Positions 8,342 to 16,342 of a DNA stretch of 43,652 bases are shown here, in pieces (position 1 is the stretch's first letter; each line of letters begins with the position of its first letter). The notes under the pieces are model-generated. The model made no database searches and had not been told where the DNA came from. It saw nothing but the letters and a program-made list of their open reading frames with translations. The stretch is from Clostridia bacterium. GTDB taxonomy: Bacteria > Bacillota > Clostridia > Saccharofermentanales > UBA5734. Location: positions 1 through 43,652 of the forward strand of contig SABL01000010.1 in assembly GCA_009928985.1 (NCBI GenBank). Direction: 5' to 3'. The translations under genes and the position numbers were made by a program.

Positions 8342-9745
8342 TCAGATCCGGTCCAGCAAACAGACGCATTCAATGGAGTCTGTCCAGGGGAACATGTCGA
8401 CCGGCACCACTTGCCGGACCTGATAGTCAGGCGCCAGTATTTGAACATCCCGGGCCAGGGTGGCTGGATTGCAGGACACATAGACCAGCCGCTTCAGGGG
8501 CACGTGACGCAAAGCTTCCAGCAAAGACCGGTCACACCCGCGCCGGGGCGGGTCGATCACGGCGACAGTTGGCAGGACAGGCGATGTGGCAATAAAATCC
8601 CCCAGCCAGTCTTCTGCCTGGGCTACTTCGAACCGGACATTGGCGTAACCATTCCTGCTGGCATTGATCTTGGCATCAGCAATCGCTGGAGCAACAGATT
8701 CCACACCTATGACTGAACCCGCCTTTTGGGCCAGGGCCAAGGCGATGGTTCCTGTGCCACAGTATAAATCCAGTGCCAGGTCATCTGGATCCAGCTGGGC
8801 CAGTGCGATAGCCTGGTTATAGAGAACCTCCGCCTGGGCAGGGTTGACTTGAAAAAAGGAATGAGGCGAAATCTGGAAGCGCATTCCCAGCAGATCTTCT
8901 TCGATAAAGGATCCTCCAGCCAGAATTGTCTGGCCAGGCCCCATGATCACATTGGTTTTGGCCGGCTGATGATTCAAGACCAGACTGCCCAGGGTATACA
9001 GGCGCTTGTCGGCAGGAAGATCAGGGGAAAAATCGTCCGGTTGTGGCGGCAGTTTGGCCAGGGCATCGGACAACTGGCGGGCGAGTTCAGCTGTGGCAGG
9101 CAATTGCTTCGTCCGGCTGACCAGGACCACGAGGACCTGTCCGGTGCGGCGAGCCACTCGGACCACCACATGGCGCAGACTTCCCTGGTGGCGGTCTTCG
9201 TCATACGGTCTGACCCTGTACTGCTGGATATAGTCGCGGACACAGGACCGAACCAGGTCACCAACAGGATGGCCCACATCACACGTGCTGCCATCGACAA
9301 CCGCATGGCTGCGGCGGGCGAAGAAGCCGATTTGGGGATTATCAAATGTACCGCGAACTGGGAACTGGATTTTGCAGCGGTAATGATATGGATGATCCAT
9401 GCCGAGCGTGGCTGTAACCTTGCTTTCGGCATCTGGCACCCGTCCGATCCGGGCCAGCAACTGAACAACCTGCTGCCGTTTGTGCTCGAGCTGAGCTCCG
9501 TAGCGCATCGGTTGCAAAGCACATCCACCACATCGGTCAGCCAGGGGGCAAAAGGGCGAAATCCTGTCCGGGGAAGGTTCCAGGATCTGGTCAAGCTGGC
9601 CGATGGCATAGGTGCCACGGGCAACCAACTGCTGGAGCCTGACTTGGTCGCCTGGAATAGCCCCGTCGACAAAGACCACCTGGCCGTCGATGCGGCCCAG
9701 GCCCTGGCCCTGCTGGTTCAGATCGGTTATCTTGATATCAATCAT
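8342..9745 (-). CDS. rlmD: 23S rRNA (uracil-5-)-methyltransferase, RlmD/RumA family
   Basis: S-adenosylmethionine-dependent enzyme that adds a methyl group to C5 of a uridine in 23S rRNA (RlmD or dual RlmCD type). About 467 aa. An N-terminal TRAM RNA-binding domain (about 1-55) is followed by the iron-sulfur cysteines in CPLADRCGGC (near 66, 72 and 75), with a fourth in STCDVG. The Rossmann domain carries LDLYCGTGTIALALA, and the catalytic cysteine is in VSCNPATLARD. The annotated start is 9745, because AAGG lies 10 bases upstream; an ATG at 9754 is in frame but only one base from that site. Single gene on this strand, between cell-wall genes. The exact target base cannot be assigned by eye. 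Confidence 0.9.
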   Translation of the reverse strand: MIDIKITDLNQQGQGLGRIDGQVVFVDGAIPGDQVRLQQLVARGTYAIGQLDQILEPSPDRISPFCPLADRCGGCALQPMRYGAQLEHKRQQVVQLLARIGRVPDAESKVTATLGMDHPYHYRCKIQFPVRGTFDNPQIGFFARRSHAVVDGSTCDVGHPVGDLVRSCVRDYIQQYRVRPYDEDRHQGSLRHVVVRVARRTGQVLVVLVSRTKQLPATAELARQLSDALAKLPPQPDDFSPDLPADKRLYTLGSLVLNHQPAKTNVIMGPGQTILAGGSFIEEDLLGMRFQISPHSFFQVNPAQAEVLYNQAIALAQLDPDDLALDLYCGTGTIALALAQKAGSVIGVESVAPAIADAKINASRNGYANVRFEVAQAEDWLGDFIATSPVLPTVAVIDPPRRGCDRSLLEALRHVPLKRLVYVSCNPATLARDVQILAPDYQVRQVVPVDMFPWTDSIECVCLLDRI

Positions 9746-9803
9746 TGCATTCATGCCTTCATCATACTGTCATGCCGGTCATTCGCCCAGACATTTTGTG
9801 CAA

Positions 9804-9832
9804 ATTGAGCAATATTCGCCAAGCGCGGTCAA
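9804..9832 (-). promoter_or_regulatory. Possible rlmD promoter
   Basis: On the minus strand TTGACC (9832-9827) and CTCAAT (9809-9804) are 17 bases apart. The -35 is good but the -10 is poor. Confidence 0.35.
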
Positions 9833-9848
9833 AATCAGATGATGTTTG

Positions 9849-9877
9849 TTGCGTTTTTGGGTTCTTCCGGATATAAT
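9849..9877 (+). promoter_or_regulatory. Promoter of the M23-PBP-ArsC operon
   Basis: TTGCGT (9849-9854), a 17-base spacer and a perfect TATAAT (9872-9877). It precedes the M23 gene by 57 bases. No terminator is seen before the hairpin at 13651, so three genes probably share this promoter. Confidence 0.75.
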
Positions 9878-9933
9878 AAGGGTCGATTTGCAAAACTCCC
9901 TCCAATTTCACACGATTTTCGAAAGGAAACCGC

Positions 9934-10872
9934 ATGAAGAAAACCCATCTGGACGACAAACTTCATACGATTCGTGTGATTCCTCATCATCAAGTCTGGA
10001 TCGCCACCCATCGTTCCTCTTTCTGGCCGATTGTAGCCAGCTTCCTTGTCATTCTTGGGCTCCTGGCTGGCTATCTGGCTGGTCACAAAGATCTGGACCA
10101 GGCTTATGCGCTCAGCGAGGCTGCCGGGCTGGCCCAGATGCAGATCAGCCGGGCTGCCGACGAAGACCGGATCCAGACGGTTGAGCAAATCAACCTGAAA
10201 GAAGAATTGGACACGGAAAAAGATCGTAATGATGAACTAGCCATTGCACTGGATGAGCAGCAGCAGGAAATAGACGGCATGCAGGACTCCATTCTGAATG
10301 CCCTGATGTCCAATTTGACCGATAAAATGGTCTCCCGTTCCAGTGCTTCTGTCTCCAGTTATACGGCTGAGGCTAAGAACCTGATCGAGCTCAACAAAAA
10401 ACTGCTGTCATTTAAAAAGAGTGATCTCGCCGAAAAAATCGACCTGACAGAATATGAGAGCCTTTTGACTGATCGCCTCGCTCATTTGCCTACACTCAAG
10501 CCTGTCCCAGGCTCCCTCTCCGGTTATGGCTACCGCTATCACCCTGTTTACCGGTACTACCATTTCCACCCTGCCGTTGACATGTCCAATCCATCCGGCA
10601 CAACCATCAAAGCTGCCGGCGCCGGTAAAGTGACCGAGGCGTCCTATGGCCGGACCCAGGGCTACTATGTCACCATCAACCATGGCAATGGTTTCACCAC
10701 CACCTACATGCATTGCAAAAAGCTCAGTGTTTCCGTCGGGGATGTGGTTGAGAAGGGTGACAAGATCGCAACCGTTGGCAACACCGGCACTTCGACCGGA
10801 TCCCATCTCCATTTCGAAGTTCGCCTCTATGGTGAACCGCTCAACCCGAAGAACATGGTCCTTGAATCCTGA
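9934..10872 (+). CDS. M23 (LytM-type) metallopeptidase with coiled coil
   Basis: 312 aa. One membrane helix (about 31-50), then a Glu/Asp/Gln-rich coiled coil (about 75-120), then a LytM domain (about 185-312). Zinc ligands are visible: HPAVD at 212-216 and HLHFE at 290-294, with TYMHCKKL between them. Members cut peptidoglycan cross-bridges; the coiled-coil layout resembles EnvC-like and MepM-like proteins that take part in division or elongation. The start has GAAAGGA eight bases upstream. It is followed 53 bases later by a class A penicillin-binding protein on the same transcript, which couples wall cutting with wall synthesis. Confidence 0.93.
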   Translation: MKKTHLDDKLHTIRVIPHHQVWIATHRSSFWPIVASFLVILGLLAGYLAGHKDLDQAYALSEAAGLAQMQISRAADEDRIQTVEQINLKEELDTEKDRNDELAIALDEQQQEIDGMQDSILNALMSNLTDKMVSRSSASVSSYTAEAKNLIELNKKLLSFKKSDLAEKIDLTEYESLLTDRLAHLPTLKPVPGSLSGYGYRYHPVYRYYHFHPAVDMSNPSGTTIKAAGAGKVTEASYGRTQGYYVTINHGNGFTTTYMHCKKLSVSVGDVVEKGDKIATVGNTGTSTGSHLHFEVRLYGEPLNPKNMVLES

Positions 10873-10925
10873 ACCGGTCTCGATCCTTGCATCCATTTTG
10901 CCGCTGACTTTAGGAGGCCTTGCCC

Positions 10926-13250
10926 TTGCCTAGCCGCAAATACAGCCCATCCCATTCCCGTCCCTCGGCCCACAAATCTCGTCCTGTCCATGACCCTGTC
11001 CGCCTGGAATTATTCCGGAGGGTCCGCGGCAAGCCGTCGCATGCCGGTGGCATGATGAGCATTCCCCGAACCTTTGGTGTGGCGCTGGGCCGGGTCATCG
11101 AACTTGGCTTGATCAGCCTGATCATCATGGGTTTCCTGCTGGCTGGTATCGGCGGCGGCATGCTGGTCGGCTACATCACGACAGCCGAGCCGATTTCCGC
11201 CGGCATGCTGAGCAACACAACCGAGACGACTCATATCAAGGACAGCGAAAGCAACGACATCGCGATCCTGACCGGCAGCCAGAACATCAACCGGGAGTAT
11301 GTCTCGTTTTCAGCGATCAAGAAGACGTACATCGACGAGGCCTTCAAGGCGATCGAAGACGAACGCTATGATGAGCACATCGGCATCGATCCTCGCCGCA
11401 TTGGCAGCGCGATTGTCAGTGCCCTGGCCAATAGCGGTACGGCGACCCATGGTGGTTCGACGATCACCCAGCAGACCGTCAAGATGATTTCCGGAGCCGA
11501 CCAGCGTTCGGCCCAGCGTAAAATCCAGGAATGGTACAACGCCATCCAGCTGGAACAACAGCGCAGCAAAGACGAAATCATGGAGCTCTATCTCAACCTG
11601 GTTCCGATGGGCAACAGCTATGTCGGTGTCCAGTCAGCTGCCAAGGCCTATTTTGACAAAGATGCCAAGGATCTGTCCCTGATCGAATGCGCTTTCCTGG
11701 CTGGCATTCCCAATTTGCCTGCCGTCTACAACCCACTGACCGAGACAGGCCGCCGCAACGCTCTGCGACGCATGCGCATTGTCCTTTCGAAAATGCATGA
11801 CTTGGGCTGGATTACAACGCAAGAGTATGACGATGCCCTGAACCAGGAGCTCGTCTTCCGTGAAACACCCATGGCTGTGTCCTCCAACCAGGTCAACTCC
11901 TATTTTGTCGATTATGTGATCGAACAAGTCATCGCCGACCTGGTTTCAGAGCGCGGCTACAGCCGCGAGGTCGCTTCAGTCGCGGTCTACAACCACGGCC
12001 TGACCATCGAAACCACCGTCGACAGTTCTGTCCAGGCCAAGGCTGAAAAAGTCTTCAACACCCAGTCGCTTTTCATGCAGGACCCATCCATCCTGGATCG
12101 ACTGCCGGAATCACCCCAGGCCAGCACCGTCGTGATTGAAAACTATCCCAATCCTGGCCAGATCAAGGCCATCGTGGGCGGATATGGTGAAAAAACCGGT
12201 AACTTCATCCTCAACCGAGCCGTTTCTTCCCAACGTCAGCCTGGTTCGAGCATCAAGCCCCTCGCGGTTTATGGTCCGGCCATCGACACCGGTAAAATCA
12301 CAGCCGCCTCGATCATTGCCGACATCCCGGTCTACCTCAATCCGGACGAACCGGACAAACTCTATCCCAAGAACAGCTACAGCGGCTACCGTGGCAATCT
12401 CACGGTGCGCGAGGCGATCAAGATCTCCTGCAACACCGTCGCAGCCCAGATCTGGCAGTACATGCTCAAAGGCGAAACATCACTCAAATACCTGGCTGCC
12501 GTCGGCATTGACCGCAGTACGGAAAATTACGTAGCGATCGCCCTTGGCGCTTTCAATCAAGGCATGACGGCCCTGGAAATGGCTGGCGGCTATGCCACAT
12601 TGGCCAATGAGGGCCTCTACACCGAGCCGTACGCCTATACCCGGGTGCTGGATGCCAATGGCAATGTCCTCTTGGAACATCGGCCGGAATTCACTCAGGT
12701 CTACAAGCCCGAGACCGCTTTTGTCATGACTGACCTGATGCAGGGTGTTTTCCAGCCGGGCGGCACAGCAGCCGGGCGCGGCCCGACCAATACCCTGGCA
12801 GCCGGCAAAACGGGCACGACCGATGACAACCGCGACAAATGGTTTTGCGGATTTACACCTTACTACACTGCAGCGGTCTGGTATGGCTATGACAACCAGC
12901 TCGGCGGGACAACCATTCCCCAGCAAGACCGGAGCAACGCCATCCTGATCTGGCAGGCCATGATGCAGTCCCTGCACCAGACTTTGCCGGCCCGCGATTT
13001 CCCGGCCCAGAAGAATGTCTTGGCCCTGACAGTCTGTCCGGAATCAGGCCAGCTGGCCACAGTTGCCTGCCCGGCACCTTACACGGAATATTTTGTCCCT
13101 GGCATGGCCTTGAATCCATCCCAGCCCTGCCCGGTCCACACAGGCGGCGCGCCGGTAATGGATCCGGCCAATCCGGAGACACCCGCCATCCCTGGCGAAA
13201 CAATTGCACCTGAGGCCATACAGCCAATAGAAACCACCCCGGCACCCTGA
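10926..13250 (+). CDS. Class A penicillin-binding protein (transglycosylase/transpeptidase)
   Basis: About 774 aa. A basic cytoplasmic tail leads to one membrane helix (about 55-82). The GT51 glycosyltransferase domain has EDERYDEH with the catalytic Glu, GGSTITQQ, and SKDEIMELYLNLVPMG. The transpeptidase domain has the active-site serine in SSIKP (near 441), SCN (near 502) and KTGTT (near 628). It polymerises lipid II and cross-links the stems. The C-terminus is a Pro/Thr/Glu-rich tail without extra domains. The start is TTG 10926, because AGGAGG at 10912-10917 is eight bases upstream; TTG 10920 is too close. Cotranscribed with the M23 gene. Confidence 0.95.
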   Translation: MPSRKYSPSHSRPSAHKSRPVHDPVRLELFRRVRGKPSHAGGMMSIPRTFGVALGRVIELGLISLIIMGFLLAGIGGGMLVGYITTAEPISAGMLSNTTETTHIKDSESNDIAILTGSQNINREYVSFSAIKKTYIDEAFKAIEDERYDEHIGIDPRRIGSAIVSALANSGTATHGGSTITQQTVKMISGADQRSAQRKIQEWYNAIQLEQQRSKDEIMELYLNLVPMGNSYVGVQSAAKAYFDKDAKDLSLIECAFLAGIPNLPAVYNPLTETGRRNALRRMRIVLSKMHDLGWITTQEYDDALNQELVFRETPMAVSSNQVNSYFVDYVIEQVIADLVSERGYSREVASVAVYNHGLTIETTVDSSVQAKAEKVFNTQSLFMQDPSILDRLPESPQASTVVIENYPNPGQIKAIVGGYGEKTGNFILNRAVSSQRQPGSSIKPLAVYGPAIDTGKITAASIIADIPVYLNPDEPDKLYPKNSYSGYRGNLTVREAIKISCNTVAAQIWQYMLKGETSLKYLAAVGIDRSTENYVAIALGAFNQGMTALEMAGGYATLANEGLYTEPYAYTRVLDANGNVLLEHRPEFTQVYKPETAFVMTDLMQGVFQPGGTAAGRGPTNTLAAGKTGTTDDNRDKWFCGFTPYYTAAVWYGYDNQLGGTTIPQQDRSNAILIWQAMMQSLHQTLPARDFPAQKNVLALTVCPESGQLATVACPAPYTEYFVPGMALNPSQPCPVHTGGAPVMDPANPETPAIPGETIAPEAIQPIETTPAP

Positions 13251-13276
13251 ACGACGTCCGAGGTATCTTTCATTTC

Positions 13277-13615
13277 ATGAACATCCAGATCTATGCCGGC
13301 AAGAAGAATTTCGACACGCAAAAAGCTGAGCGCTATTTTAAAGAGCGCAAAATCCCCTACCAGCTGGTGGATCTGCAAAAGAAAAACCTCAGCCGGGGCG
13401 AACTGCAGTCGATCTCCAAAGCAGTCGGGCTCGAAGCCTTGATCAACACATCCGCACCGGAATACAAGTCATTGAATATGGCCTACCATGGCACCTCGCC
13501 CATGGCAGAGGAATTGTTGTTAGCCCATGCCGGGCTGCTGCGGACACCGATTGTCCGCAACGGCCGGCAGGCTACCATTGGTTTTCAGCCGGAAGTCTGG
13601 CAAAGCTGGACATAA
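13277..13615 (+). CDS. ArsC/Spx/YffB-family thioredoxin-fold protein lacking the usual cysteine
   Basis: 112 aa, the usual length for the ArsC/Spx family. The N-terminus runs IQIYAGKKNFDTQKAERYF, which aligns with the family pattern where a catalytic cysteine is followed by x-x-x-KA. Here that cysteine is Asn and the whole protein contains no cysteine. Later family features remain: LVDLQKKNLSRGEL, VGLEALINTSAPEYK and RTPIVRNGRQATIGF. Arsenate reduction by the cysteine mechanism is therefore unlikely; the role is unknown. There are only 26 bases between the PBP stop and this start, so it is probably the last gene of that operon, closed by a terminator at 13651. Confidence 0.8.
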   Translation: MNIQIYAGKKNFDTQKAERYFKERKIPYQLVDLQKKNLSRGELQSISKAVGLEALINTSAPEYKSLNMAYHGTSPMAEELLLAHAGLLRTPIVRNGRQATIGFQPEVWQSWT

Positions 13616-13650
13616 ATCACGTTTTCGGGCGATGAACCTATGGACCGTGG

Positions 13651-13682
13651 AAAGTCGATTGGCCTCAATCGACTTTTTTCAT
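13651..13682 (+). terminator. Intrinsic terminator after the ArsC-like gene
   Basis: AAAGTCGATTG and CAATCGACTTT form an 11-bp stem with loop GCCT, followed by a run of T. The descending arm contains the last codons and stop of the convergent glgB, so the coding end and the terminator overlap. Confidence 0.85.
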
Positions 13683-15698
13683 GACCAGGGCTGTGCGGCA
13701 GGGCAGGTAGATCAAGAGTCCGAGGTAATCCCGGTTCATCGGCAGGGGATGGGTGCGATAGACCGGGTCATGATAGATCCGGCCCTGGCCGCCAAAGCGC
13801 CACTCGTCCGTGTCCATGACAACCTGGAAACTGGCACTTTCGTGGATGGGCAGCTCGAAGGTCGGATAGGACTCGGTCGGATGGAAATTGAAGATGAAGA
13901 TGTAATCCCCATGGCGATAGGCGATCACCTTGCGATCCTGGTCGATCCAGAGCAGGTTCGGGGGCTGGCCATGACCCATCAGGTGGTTCTGGTCCATGAA
14001 CTGAACCATCGCCTGGTCAAAATCTCCAAGGTCTTTGTAACGCAGGTCAGGATTGTCGACGAGGCTCCACTGGCGGCGGCAGTGATGGTAGCTCCAGCCA
14101 TTGCCCCAGCGCGGGAAATCGATCCACTCGGGGTGGCCGAATTCGTTGCCCATGAAGGTGAGGTACCCTTCTGACCCGAGGGAAATTGTGATCCAGCGAA
14201 TCATTTTGTGCAAGGCAACCGCCCGTTCGATCACAAGGTTCTGGCTGCTCTTGTTCATATGCCAGTACATTTCCTTGTCTGCCATTCGGAATATCAGGGT
14301 CTTGTCGCCAACCAGGGCCTGGTCATGGGACTCGGCATAGCCGATCCGCTTCTCTTGCGGCCTGCTCGTCGACAGTTCATGCCAGAGCTCGTTCATGTTC
14401 CAGTCTTCATCGCTTTTCTTGAGCATCCGGATCCAGAAATCCGGCATGCCCATGGCCAGACGGTAATCGAAGCCGATCCCTCCGGCAGTAACCGGCAGGC
14501 ACATGCCCGGCATGCCGCTCATGTCCTCAGAGATGGTGATCGCATCCGGCCGGATCTCCCGGATCAGGTCATTGGCAAACTGCAAGTAGGTCAGGGCATC
14601 AATGTCCGTATTGAGACTGAAATATTTGCCATAGTTATCAAAAGCCGTGCCCAAGCCATGGTCCTGGTAGATCATCGAGGTGACGCCATCGAACCGGAAT
14701 CCGTCAAAGTGGAATTCCTCGAGCCAGTATTTGATCGAGGAGAGCAGGAAATGGATCACCTCGTGACGGCTGTAGTCAAAGCATTTCGAATCCCAGGCGC
14801 TGTGGTTGCCCCGCTCTCCCGAATGGAAGAACTGGTAATCGGTGCCGTCGAATTCATTGATCCCTTCAGCCAGGTTTTTGACAGCATGGGACTGCACGAT
14901 GTCCATCAGGACCGCAAGGCCGAGGCTGTGGGCCTTGTTGATCAGGTATTTCAAATCGTCCGGGGTGCCAAACCAGGATGATGCGGCAAAATAATTGGAG
15001 ACATGGTAGCCAAATGATGCATAGTACGGGTGCTCCATGATCGCCATGATCTGAACCGTATTGTAACCAAGCGCTTTGATACGCGGCAGGATGTTGTCAG
15101 CAAACTCGACATATGTGCCGATGCCATATTTTTCCTGGGCCATGCCGACATGGGTCTCGTAAATCAGCGGAGCCCTGGAATGGTCGACTCTGTATGCCTG
15201 GTCTGTCCAGGTGAAATTCTCCGGTGGAGCCCAGATCTGGCCGGAGAAATCGTTGGTATTGGGATCCTGGACGACTTTCCGGATGTAAAGCGGAATGCGG
15301 TCGCGTTCAATGCCAAAACTACGGACCCGGACTTTGACCCGGGAGAGGTGTTGCAGGGCATCGGCCCCAGGCAATTCGATCACCCAGTAACCTTCGCGCC
15401 GATCCAGCGGATGGGAGGTCCTGTCCCAGCCATTGAAATCGCCCGTCAGATACAAGGCCTCGGCTGCCGGGGCCCATTCGCGGTAGATCCAGCCGTTTTC
15501 TGTGCGGTGGAAACCGAAAAACTGGTGGCCGCTGGCGAATTCTCGAAAGGATCCATCCGGGCCGATCAGTTGCTGGCGGATGCCTTTGTAGCGGTCCATC
15601 CTCAGCTCGATGTCACCCTGGAATGGCTGGAGCCAGGGATCGATGTCGAAAATGGCGTAGTGAGTCTGCTTGGCTTGTGTATCATTTTCCTGTGGCAT
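13665..15698 (-). CDS. glgB: 1,4-alpha-glucan branching enzyme, eukaryote-like GH13_8 type
   Basis: 677 aa. It cuts an alpha-1,4-glucan chain and reattaches it through alpha-1,6 bonds during glycogen synthesis. An N-terminal CBM48 domain (REWAPAAEALYLTGDFNGW near 75) precedes the GH13 barrel. The nucleophile Asp is in DGFRFDGVTSM (near 337) and the acid/base Glu in ISEDMSGMP (near 390). YAESHDQALVGDKT and GNEFGHPEWIDFPR are signatures of the eukaryotic and Bacteroides-like subfamily 8, not the common bacterial subfamily 9. AAGGAG is six bases before ATG 15698. It follows rpiB by 10 bases. No other glycogen gene lies in the window. Confidence 0.94.
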   Translation of the reverse strand: MPQENDTQAKQTHYAIFDIDPWLQPFQGDIELRMDRYKGIRQQLIGPDGSFREFASGHQFFGFHRTENGWIYREWAPAAEALYLTGDFNGWDRTSHPLDRREGYWVIELPGADALQHLSRVKVRVRSFGIERDRIPLYIRKVVQDPNTNDFSGQIWAPPENFTWTDQAYRVDHSRAPLIYETHVGMAQEKYGIGTYVEFADNILPRIKALGYNTVQIMAIMEHPYYASFGYHVSNYFAASSWFGTPDDLKYLINKAHSLGLAVLMDIVQSHAVKNLAEGINEFDGTDYQFFHSGERGNHSAWDSKCFDYSRHEVIHFLLSSIKYWLEEFHFDGFRFDGVTSMIYQDHGLGTAFDNYGKYFSLNTDIDALTYLQFANDLIREIRPDAITISEDMSGMPGMCLPVTAGGIGFDYRLAMGMPDFWIRMLKKSDEDWNMNELWHELSTSRPQEKRIGYAESHDQALVGDKTLIFRMADKEMYWHMNKSSQNLVIERAVALHKMIRWITISLGSEGYLTFMGNEFGHPEWIDFPRWGNGWSYHHCRRQWSLVDNPDLRYKDLGDFDQAMVQFMDQNHLMGHGQPPNLLWIDQDRKVIAYRHGDYIFIFNFHPTESYPTFELPIHESASFQVVMDTDEWRFGGQGRIYHDPVYRTHPLPMNRDYLGLLIYLPCRTALVMKKVD

Positions 15699-15708
15699 AG
15701 GGTGCTCC

Positions 15709-16176
15709 TTAGATATCTTCTAGTGGTTTCAGGTGACGGCAGGCAATGTCGTCGACCTTGCCGACACGGCGCTGGTACTTCTCATCGGTCAGGAAACCGG
15801 TGCTCATCCAGACCCGGATCGTCTCGATTGCGATCGCCGAGCCGATGATCTTGGCGCCCAGGCAGAGGACATTGGTATTGGAATGAGCCCGGGCCAGCAT
15901 GGCACAGAAAGGGTCTTGGCAGACGGCAGCAGAAAGGCCGAGGATCCGGTTGGCAATCATTGCACTGCCGTAACCGACGCCGTCGATGAAGATTCCACGC
16001 TCTGCCTCGTGGCGGGCGACAGCCAGGGCTGCCGGGTAAACGGTGTCTGGCAAGTCACAGGCCTCTGTACTTGTGGTGCCGAAGTCGATGATCTCGTGGC
16101 CCTGTTGGCTGAGCAGTGCTTTTACTTCTTCCTTGAGGTCGAATCCAGCGTGGTCGCAGGCCATGGCAATTTTCAT
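15709..16176 (-). CDS. rpiB: RpiB/LacAB-family sugar-phosphate isomerase
   Basis: 155 aa. The family interconverts ribose 5-phosphate and ribulose 5-phosphate, or related aldose and ketose phosphates. ACDHAGFDLKEEV at the N-terminus and ARAHSNTNVLCLGAKIIG are typical. In the phosphate/active-site loop, E. coli RpiB has CGTGIG, whereas here it reads DGVGYGSAMIANR, with Asp replacing the catalytic cysteine. Such changes are known in some RpiB relatives, so the substrate is uncertain. ATG 16176 is chosen because AGGAGGT lies nine bases upstream; an upstream in-frame ATG at 16227 would add 17 unrelated residues. It has a strong promoter and is cotranscribed with glgB. Confidence 0.88.
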   Translation of the reverse strand: MKIAMACDHAGFDLKEEVKALLSQQGHEIIDFGTTSTEACDLPDTVYPAALAVARHEAERGIFIDGVGYGSAMIANRILGLSAAVCQDPFCAMLARAHSNTNVLCLGAKIIGSAIAIETIRVWMSTGFLTDEKYQRRVGKVDDIACRHLKPLEDI

Positions 16177-16247
16177 CGGGACTACCTCCTCTAATGCTTG
16201 CGCGGCTCGTTGGTGAACAGCTGTCATTCGTTTTCGCTCTCTATTAG

Positions 16248-16276
16248 ACTATAAGCGGTTGAGCCTGAGGATTCAA
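16248..16276 (-). promoter_or_regulatory. rpiB-glgB promoter
   Basis: On the minus strand TTGAAT (16276-16271), a 17-base spacer and TATAGT (16253-16248), about 72 bases before the rpiB start. Confidence 0.7.
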
Positions 16277-16297
16277 CGTTTAGCTGTCAGGGTTTGC

Positions 16298-16314
16298 GGA
16301 TTTGCGGCAAATCC
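16298..16314. other. Short inverted repeat between dinB and rpiB
   Basis: GGATTTG and CAAATCC form a 7-bp stem with a 3-base loop, 29 bases downstream of the dinB stop. No T-run follows on either strand, so terminator function is doubtful. Confidence 0.3.
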
Positions 16315-16342
16315 CGGCCCCATGGGAACCATCCGCTTCCAA

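Noticed and set aside
16298-16314. dinB terminator
   Set aside because: The stem is good but no T-run follows on the minus strand.
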